Below are positions 39,348 through 44,069 of a DNA stretch of 44,069 nt, piece by piece; positions within the stretch are counted from its first letter, which is position 1, and each line of letters starts with the position of its first letter. This DNA comes from an uncultured Armatimonadota bacterium (GTDB lineage: Bacteria > Armatimonadota > Fimbriimonadia > Fimbriimonadales > Fimbriimonadaceae), in NCBI GenBank assembly GCA_903833215.1, contig CAILEM010000042.1, positions 1-44,069 on the forward strand. Direction: 5' to 3'. The position numbers were made by a program, and so were the translations under genes. The notes below the pieces were generated by a model. That model searched no databases, had not been told where the DNA came from, and saw nothing but the letters and a program-made list of their open reading frames with translations.

Positions 39348-41756
39348 CTAACCTCCGTGCCCCTTTTGCTGATTCTTTCCACCGCCGTTGCTTCGCTGGG
39401 CGGGCGGTCGCGATTGTTGTGGTCTGGGCGCCGAACGTTGCTGTGCTGGGCGTGCTTGCGCCCTTTGCTGGGGCTGCCGCGCTGGCTGGTTACGACGTTG
39501 CACAGGTTGACGAGACTGTTGCTGCCTTGGTGCCGATCGCTGCTGCGTCGGTCGAGATTGGGTCCTTTGTTGCGCCTGCCTGGCCGGTTGCTGGCGTGCG
39601 CCCCCATTGTTTCGTGCGTTTGTTTGACGTGGGGAACGCTGCCGTGGTGCAGCAGTCTGGGCCCGTGTCTTTACCGGTGCCGTTCGATTACCGTTACCGA
39701 CGTTCGAACTTGATGACTTTCTCGGTTGGCTCTGACGTGCCGTGGGAGATTTTTGGTTCGCCGTCCGAGGTTGGCTTTGTCGGCGATTTTGGGCAGATTG
39801 TCGATTCGCCGTGTTGCCTAGTGACTGTTTGGATTTGGTTGCAACCTGATTTGGTCTTGTCCGCTGAGAATTGACCCGATTCCCAGCAATCTGCTGCGAC
39901 TTGCTGATCGCTCCAGGTTGTGTCGTCCGAAGTCCTTTCCCAATATTGGCCGGCTGGCGGCCGCCAGGGTTTCGGGTGCTTCCAGCCGGCATTCTCATAC
40001 CGGATTTCAAATTGCTCGGGCGACCACCTGTATTCCTCGTATTTCCGAGAGGAGTTCTATTACGTGGGTTGATCGACATTGGCCTACCACCGGGGTTCAT
40101 TTGGCTTTGCCCGGTACCTGATCGTAGCTGCTGTCCCCTATTCTGAATAGGACCACGTGTTACTGTCGCTTGTCGATTTGACGAAGCGAACGACTGTCGC
40201 ATGGTTCCGCTACGGGTCGCGATGACGTTGGGAACGCCTCGCCGAACGACGGACCGCTGCAACATGCTTTGAGTCGGCCCAGCCCCCTTAGCAAAGGTTC
40301 GGCTGTGCGTAAAGGACGATGCGTTTGGACGAATTCCTGGAGGTCCAAACACCTGAGAGCGTGATGGTGCGCCACTGAAGCTGCGACCGTTACGAAATGC
40401 CATACCACGGGAATCTGCGCGAGGGGCTTGATATCCCCGTCCGCCAAGGAACGCGCTGTGCGTTGCCATGGTCATGCCCGCATAAACCGAGCCATTTTGA
40501 GGAATGAATCGACTATTTCGAACAAATACGCCGCCAGAGCTTTGACCGTAGCCGTTGTAAATGTTCGTGACACTGGTGCCACCGTAGATGTTGATTTGGC
40601 CGTTCGCATAGGAGTTATCCCATGGTCTGGCAACGCAATACGCAGAGCTCGAAGGGTAGTAGGCTGCGGCACCGCCGATGGAGAAGCTTAGTGACCAATC
40701 CCCGGATCGGAATCCAATACCAATCGATGCAGGGTAAACGACCTCGCTAGGTCCCAGGGGGGCCCAACCAATGGAAGATCCATTGTCGACATAGGCGACA
40801 ACGCCCGGTGACCAGTATTGGACCCTTGGCCCAGGAGACCATGCCCAACCATAGCTCGCATGGAGCCACGTTCCGTAGTGATAAGGTGCGTATCCCCAAT
40901 CCTCGTCACCCACCCACGTCCAACCCCAAGGGCTGACCCACACCCAGCGTCCGTTGCGATACGGTCGCCAGTTAGATTCGTGAACTCGAGGTGCCCACAC
41001 GTAGCCGTGTCGGGGGTCGTTGTGCCACGTACCGTAGTTGTCGAGGTTTCCCGAAACCATACCGATGTTGTCCGGTACGTGCTGGTTATGGTGTGCGAAA
41101 ACTAAGTTGCGACTATCGTTAAATCGGTCCCACTGATCGGGGTCCGGAACGCTCGCAAGCGTGTAGGGAGCGGTCTGATCTCGTACCTGGATACGCTCTC
41201 TCGGGTGAATCGTCGTTCGTCCTTGTCGACCCGATAACTCCGCAGTTCCGCCAGTGCAGGAAACCTCGAGCGATGCACCAACGCCAAGCCGGATTTCAGC
41301 GGGGCCACTGGCTTTCACAGAAGACAATGGAGTGTCGATCTGATATTCCGACTGCTTGATCCTGAGGTGGAAAGTCGCGAGACCTTCGTTGAGCTTAATC
41401 TCGGTAAATTCGCCCTGGTCATCGCTGAACATGGTTTGCAGAATGGCGACGGCCCCTCCGCCGAGTCTCATGGTGCTTCCATCATCAAACTGCAATTCTG
41501 CCCGACTGCTGTTCTTAACCCAAATCTGAGCGCCCTGCCTGAAAGGCAAATTCATACTTGCGCTGGACCACTGGGTCGAATCGTTCGGTCGCCATGTTAC
41601 GGGTCCGGTCATGTACGAAATTCGTGCGAGTCGCACTGGCCCTGTATTTGCGGTTGCTGCGTTCTCACCAATTGCATACCCGGTTTGGGCGGATGCAGTA
41701 TTGGTGCCGATGGCTGCTGTCAACAACCCAATCAATAAGACAGTTATGTCCCTCAT
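39348..41756 (-). CDS. Exported FecR-domain / DUF6600-like protein with Arg/Gln-rich tail
   Basis: About 802 residues, starting MRDITVLLIGLLTAAIGTNT, a signal peptide; AAGGA seven bases upstream sets this start, and the in-frame starts further up lack a site. A FecR-type domain follows (GAQIWVKNSSRAELQFDDGS, TFHLRIKQSEYQIDTPLSSV). Next is a Trp/Tyr-rich DUF6600-like region with repeats such as RNGRWVWVSPWGWTWVG and YAPYHYGTWLHASYGWAW. The last 300 residues are low complexity, rich in Arg, Gln, Ser, Pro and Asn, and end in two 34-residue tandem repeats and GGGKNQQKGHGG. Probably surface or cell-wall associated; the basic tail could bind polyanions. The 39195-39347 gap holds the MFS promoter only. 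Confidence 0.8.
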   Translation of the reverse strand: MRDITVLLIGLLTAAIGTNTASAQTGYAIGENAATANTGPVRLARISYMTGPVTWRPNDSTQWSSASMNLPFRQGAQIWVKNSSRAELQFDDGSTMRLGGGAVAILQTMFSDDQGEFTEIKLNEGLATFHLRIKQSEYQIDTPLSSVKASGPAEIRLGVGASLEVSCTGGTAELSGRQGRTTIHPRERIQVRDQTAPYTLASVPDPDQWDRFNDSRNLVFAHHNQHVPDNIGMVSGNLDNYGTWHNDPRHGYVWAPRVHESNWRPYRNGRWVWVSPWGWTWVGDEDWGYAPYHYGTWLHASYGWAWSPGPRVQYWSPGVVAYVDNGSSIGWAPLGPSEVVYPASIGIGFRSGDWSLSFSIGGAAAYYPSSSAYCVARPWDNSYANGQINIYGGTSVTNIYNGYGQSSGGVFVRNSRFIPQNGSVYAGMTMATHSAFLGGRGYQAPRADSRGMAFRNGRSFSGAPSRSQVFGPPGIRPNASSFTHSRTFAKGAGPTQSMLQRSVVRRGVPNVIATRSGTMRQSFASSNRQATVTRGPIQNRGQQLRSGTGQSQMNPGGRPMSINPRNRTPLGNTRNTGGRPSNLKSGMRMPAGSTRNPGGRQPANIGKGLRTTQPGAISKSQQIAGNRVNSQRTRPNQVATKSKQSLGNTANRQSAQNRRQSQPRTANQKSPTARQSQPRKSSSSNVGNGNRTAPVKTRAQTAAPRQRSPRQTNARNNGGARQQPARQAQQRTQSRPTQQRSAPRQQQSRQPVQRRNQPARQPQQRAQARPAQQRSAPRPQQSRPPAQRSNGGGKNQQKGHGG
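39387..39590 (-). repeat. Two 102-bp tandem repeats in the FecR-like gene
   Basis: Copy 1 (39489-39590) and copy 2 (39387-39488) each encode 34 residues; both begin QPARQ, contain QQRSAPR and SR.P.QR, and end in N. They differ at about seven positions, so the duplication is not very recent. Confidence 0.75.
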
Positions 41757-42006
41757 CTTCATTTCCTTATCATTGGGCTGGTCAAGCAGGACAGGTCGTC
41801 CTAAACATCGAGCCCGATGCCTACTGAGCCCCATAGTGGTTGGAATATAGGTTTGAGGACCAGTCGGCCTATAGATGTACGACTTTGCACTGACAGCGAA
41901 CGACTAGACGGTTGAATGCTGATGTTCAATAGAATTGAGTAAAACTTGAACATATCCAGGCCCTTCGTCGTCATTGGCTCCGCTGTCTTTTCAGCAATGG
42001 ACGAAC

Positions 42007-42429
42007 ATGACAAACAAAACTAGAACTTGGATTCTTGCATCCGGCGTGGCATTTTTGACCCTGACAGGTTGTACACAAGAAGCTCAGAAGGACTATGGCA
42101 ATGCTGGATCGCACGCTGCTTCGGCGGCGAAGGCGACTGGCAAAGCAATCAGTGCCGATGCGAGCGCCGTAGGCCATTCTGTGAAAGATGCTGTTGTCAA
42201 CGCGCAAGATGCCAACAGCAGGGTTTCGGGTCGAGTGAAGCAAGCAATTTTGGATACTCCCACCATCATTACAAGTGATCTGAGCGTTGGCACATCTGGA
42301 AGAACGGTGACTCTGCATGGGTGGGTCCATTCCGAGGATCAAAATCAAACAGCCCAGAAGGTTGCTCGGAAAGTTGCCGGTCCTTTCTACACAGTGGACG
42401 ACCAGCTGAAGGTCAAAAAAGGTGGCTAG
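42007..42429 (+). CDS. BON-domain lipoprotein
   Basis: From ATG 42007 this is a 140-residue protein with leader TRTWILASGVAFLTLTGC, a lipobox. A Ala/Asp-rich helical region follows (AGSHAASAAKATGKAISADA), then a BON domain (RVKQAILDTPTIITSDLSV, RTVTLHGWVHSEDQNQTAQK, VDDQLKV). BON domains bind phospholipid or membranes, and OsmY-type proteins respond to envelope or osmotic stress. The longer frame from 41974 has no support because it would delay the signal peptide. It overlaps the next gene by 8 bp. The 41757-42006 region holds the divergent promoters and no gene. Confidence 0.82.
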   Translation: MTNKTRTWILASGVAFLTLTGCTQEAQKDYGNAGSHAASAAKATGKAISADASAVGHSVKDAVVNAQDANSRVSGRVKQAILDTPTIITSDLSVGTSGRTVTLHGWVHSEDQNQTAQKVARKVAGPFYTVDDQLKVKKGG

Positions 42430-42739
42430 TCCAGAAGCCGCTCGGAAGGAGATCACACCGCAAGTTCCAATTGGAGCCGCAGAACTTGAGGCAAGTCCCG
42501 ATGAACTTGTGGATGCCATCCATCGCTTGACGATAGTGATGCAACTTCAAATCGCCAATCAACGCAGCTGGCGACTGGCCCTCCGAAACGGTCTTCTTGC
42601 CGGCCTTGGCGGCTTTCTCGGAGCCACTTTGGTAGTAAGTCTTGTGATCGCGATCATGCAACCATTCAAGCGGCTCGAAGCAGTTGGACCGATGATCGAT
42701 CGTCTGGAATTTGCATTGCGCCAACCTGTAAAGCGCTGA
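42422..42739 (+). CDS. Small single-span membrane protein of unknown function
   Basis: The 105-residue protein starts with GTG at 42422, overlapping the BON gene by 8 bp, so they are coupled. An N-terminal polar part (ELEASPDELVDAIHRLTIVM) leads into one membrane helix (LLAGLGGFLGATLVVSLVIAI) and an amphipathic tail (FKRLEAVGPMIDRLEFALRQ). This layout resembles DUF5665-like proteins, but I only note the similarity. Coupling to a BON lipoprotein suggests an envelope role. Confidence 0.65.
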   Translation: MASPEAARKEITPQVPIGAAELEASPDELVDAIHRLTIVMQLQIANQRSWRLALRNGLLAGLGGFLGATLVVSLVIAIMQPFKRLEAVGPMIDRLEFALRQPVKR

Positions 42740-42820
42740 TCGGGAATAGGCGGAACACCACATTGTTTTGCCTTGTCCTAGCTGGACTTCGAGCAGATGA
42801 CTCGAAGAGGAGTTCGTCTC

Positions 42821-42967
42821 ATGCTAGAAGCCATTGTCATAGTTCTCGTCGTCTGTTGGCTCTTCGGAGTTGGGCTCCATATTGGCGGTGGACTCGTTCA
42901 CATCCTGCTCGTCATCGCCTTGATCGTCATTGTCTTGCGCCTGGTGCGTGGAAAGTCGATTCTGTAG
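42821..42967 (+). CDS. lmo0937-family small membrane protein (48 residues)
   Basis: A short frame with ATG 42821 and TAG 42965-42967. The sequence MLEAIVIVLVVCWLFGVGLH, then IGGGLVHILLVIALIVIVLR and LVRGKSIL, matches the lmo0937 family: two hydrophobic helices around a glycine-rich turn and a basic C-terminus. GAGGAG eight bases before the ATG supports translation. Members are widespread, often stress-induced, with unknown function. It follows the BON and single-span membrane protein genes on the same strand, 81 bp downstream. Confidence 0.85.
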   Translation: MLEAIVIVLVVCWLFGVGLHIGGGLVHILLVIALIVIVLRLVRGKSIL

Positions 42968-43155
42968 TGTGTCCCTGTGCTGCCGCTTTCCAGCGGCCAG
43001 TGGGGCAAAAAGCAGAATCCCCAGATGCATCGTGTACCAAAAAGGACCGTCTGTTGGTTCATGTCCATGAATGGCTAGACACCAAAGCGACGACTGTCAC
43101 AGTTTAGATTCTTGTTCCATTCTGACTATCAGAAGTTACAGAAGGGGAGCATGAG

Positions 43156-43773
43156 ATGAACGAAATTAGAGCAGAAGATTGGACAACGATAGGACGATTT
43201 CAAGAAGGCGATCAGGCGGCATTTGACGAACTGATGCGTAGGCATTGGCAACGGGCAAACAGCTATGCCTGTAAACTCACCAAGGACCGCGACGAAGCCG
43301 CAGATGTCGTCGCAGACACCTTCTACCGCGTCTTCCGCTCACTGAATCGATTTCGAGGCGAGAGTTCGTTCACGAGTTGGCTGTATCGAATCGAACTGAA
43401 CTGCTTCCTAGACATTCGGAAAAAGCTGCAGTCCAGAATGAGTTTGAGCCTGGACGAACTCCTCTGTGGACGCGATGGCCAAGCGACCCTTCAGGTCGTT
43501 GACGGTCAGGACAGTGCACAAGAGCGACTTGAGCGAAGGGAGAGAATCACCGCGATTGAGAAGGCAATGAAGAACCTTTCGCCCAATCAAAGCCAAGCAT
43601 TCATGATGTTCCATGGCGACGCCATGTGTTACGAGGATATCTCCAAAGCACTTTCAGTTCCGATCGGAACCGTGAAGAGTCGACTCAACCGAGCCCGTCT
43701 TCAGGTTCGCAAAACGATTCGCACACAAAGACTGCAGGCACTGGAAGCGACCAAGATCTACGCAACCTCCTGA
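43156..43773 (+). CDS. ECF-type RNA polymerase sigma factor
   Basis: The 205-residue protein has sigma region 2 (DELMRRHWQRANSYACKL, DVVADTFYRVFRSLNRFRG, FTSWLYRIELNCFLDIRKK) and region 4 (NLSPNQSQAFMMFHGDAM, SVPIGTVKSRLNRARLQVRK), with no region 1.1 or 3, so it is an ECF sigma factor. It would direct transcription of a stress or envelope regulon. No anti-sigma gene follows; a terminator comes 20 bp after the stop. The upstream small envelope proteins (BON, lmo0937) may be among its targets, but I see no shared promoter motif. GGGGAG lies upstream of the ATG. The 42968-43155 gap has a short GC hairpin (GCCGCT/AGCGGC) and no gene. Confidence 0.9.
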   Translation: MNEIRAEDWTTIGRFQEGDQAAFDELMRRHWQRANSYACKLTKDRDEAADVVADTFYRVFRSLNRFRGESSFTSWLYRIELNCFLDIRKKLQSRMSLSLDELLCGRDGQATLQVVDGQDSAQERLERRERITAIEKAMKNLSPNQSQAFMMFHGDAMCYEDISKALSVPIGTVKSRLNRARLQVRKTIRTQRLQALEATKIYATS

Positions 43774-43792
43774 ATCTATTCAGCACCACCCT

Positions 43793-43832
43793 GCCTCCTC
43801 ATCCGCCATCTGGCAAGATGAGGAGGCGTTTT
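43793..43832 (+). terminator. Terminator hairpin containing an AGGAGG site
   Basis: GCCTCCTCATC (43793-43803) and GATGAGGAGGC (43817-43827) form a perfect 11-bp stem, followed by GTTTT. It ends the sigma factor gene. Its right arm contains AGGAGG seven bases before the ATG at 43834. Confidence 0.75.
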
Positions 43833-43833
43833 C

Positions 43834-44058
43834 ATGTGCCATTTGGATGACTGGAACCACAATCTCTGCTGCACACCTCTCCCCCAATCACCAAGAGCCC
43901 CCGTAGTCGGCGGTGATCGTACCGACGCAGCAGCAGATGGCATTTATCGGCCCCGTGAATTGATGCACCAACACGAGGTGTGTTTCACCGTTCCGGACGA
44001 CGGTACGATCACCGTCGACTACGGGGTGGGATGTTGTTGGGGTGGCGCAAAAGCGTGA
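43834..44058 (+). CDS. Possible small Cys-rich protein overlapping repeated DNA (doubtful)
   Basis: A 74-residue frame preceded by AGGAGG at seven bases. It ends CFTVPDDGTITVDYGVGCCW, then GGAKA. The GTITVDYG part matches the partial gene at the window start (GTITADYG). However, the opposite strand over 43890-44069 is also open, reading toward CVGTITADYGGSW and a stop at 43888-43890, and the two frames cannot both be normal genes. Which strand is coding, or whether the DNA is a noncoding repeat, is undecided. Confidence 0.3.
   Translation: MCHLDDWNHNLCCTPLPQSPRAPVVGGDRTDAAADGIYRPRELMHQHEVCFTVPDDGTITVDYGVGCCWGGAKA
43901..44024. repeat. Inverted pair of a 27-bp repeat also found at position 3-29
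   Basis: The sequence at 43901-43927 is the exact reverse complement of 3-29. The copy at 43998-44024 is in the same orientation as 3-29 and matches 25 of 27 bases. The shared core is GGTACGATCACC. The last two copies face each other across 70 bp. Confidence 0.7.
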
Positions 44059-44069
44059 CCCTGGATAGA

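Noticed and set aside
39323-39874. A 183-residue open frame on the plus strand
   Set aside because: It is antisense to the low-complexity tail of the FecR-like gene; strong G/C third-position bias on the minus strand keeps the other strand open. No ribosome site and no family match.
43001-43107. Open frame covering 42763-43107 on the plus strand as a gene
   Set aside because: It runs through the lmo0937-type gene in another frame and has no ribosome site or domain; the short gene at 42821-42967 explains the region better.
1-44069. CRISPR array, prophage or transposase
   Set aside because: No regularly spaced repeats, no integrase, transposase or phage structural genes seen on either strand; the short repeats near the ends are the only dispersed element.

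Overview
The window looks like chromosomal DNA of an Armatimonadota bacterium, most likely Fimbriimonadia. The reason is the gene style: two secreted proteins start with the archetypal [18 protein letters not shown] prepilin leader and end with an H-x9-DG motif. Around them are GH2, GH29 and GH130 enzymes, HAF-repeat lipoproteins, redoxin-DUF1573 fusions and an AAA-WD40 giant. This is inference from family content; no rRNA or marker gene is present, and I see no tRNA, CRISPR array or insertion sequence.

Layout. 1-750: the tail of an unknown gene and a secreted SGNH hydrolase. 770-3860: a small defence or addiction patch with a lone DUF433 antitoxin, an MntA-like nucleotidyltransferase with a broken HepT partner, and a two-gene restriction-modification system. 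3930-6970: a VOC protein, two secreted HExxH metalloproteins and a small exported protein. 7018-9867: a GH2 enzyme, divergent from a GntR-ABC ATPase-permease operon (9934-12849). 12900-14350: small membrane or unknown proteins. 14571-17605: a HAF-repeat lipoprotein and a GH29 fucosidase. 17633-25764: a block with a phosphate theme (GDPD, two H-x9-DG pseudopilin-like proteins, a DUF218 protein, a PqaA-like hydrolase and a YncE/phosphoesterase fusion). 25834-30173: a Gfo/Idh/MocA oxidoreductase and an AAA-WD40 protein. 30343-33206: a Cys-rich secreted protein coupled to a redoxin-DUF1573 protein. 33217-39194: an MGMT-like protein and a minus-strand mannoside-type cluster (MFS, 2H phosphoesterase, GT4, GH130). 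39348-43773: an envelope/stress set (FecR-like low-complexity protein, BON lipoprotein, lmo0937-type peptide, ECF sigma factor).

Regulation. Many genes have no Shine-Dalgarno sequence but carry a TAnnnT box 6-9 nt (mostly exactly 7) before the start codon, which implies widespread leaderless transcription. Others have good Shine-Dalgarno sites. Other signals are a 28-bp palindrome over the gntR start codon, an 11-bp-period direct repeat placed like a PHO box upstream of one pseudopilin gene, GTGAC half-sites before the AAA-WD40 gene, and a terminator stem that contains the fucosidase start codon. The two ends of the window share a 27-bp sequence that is present three times.
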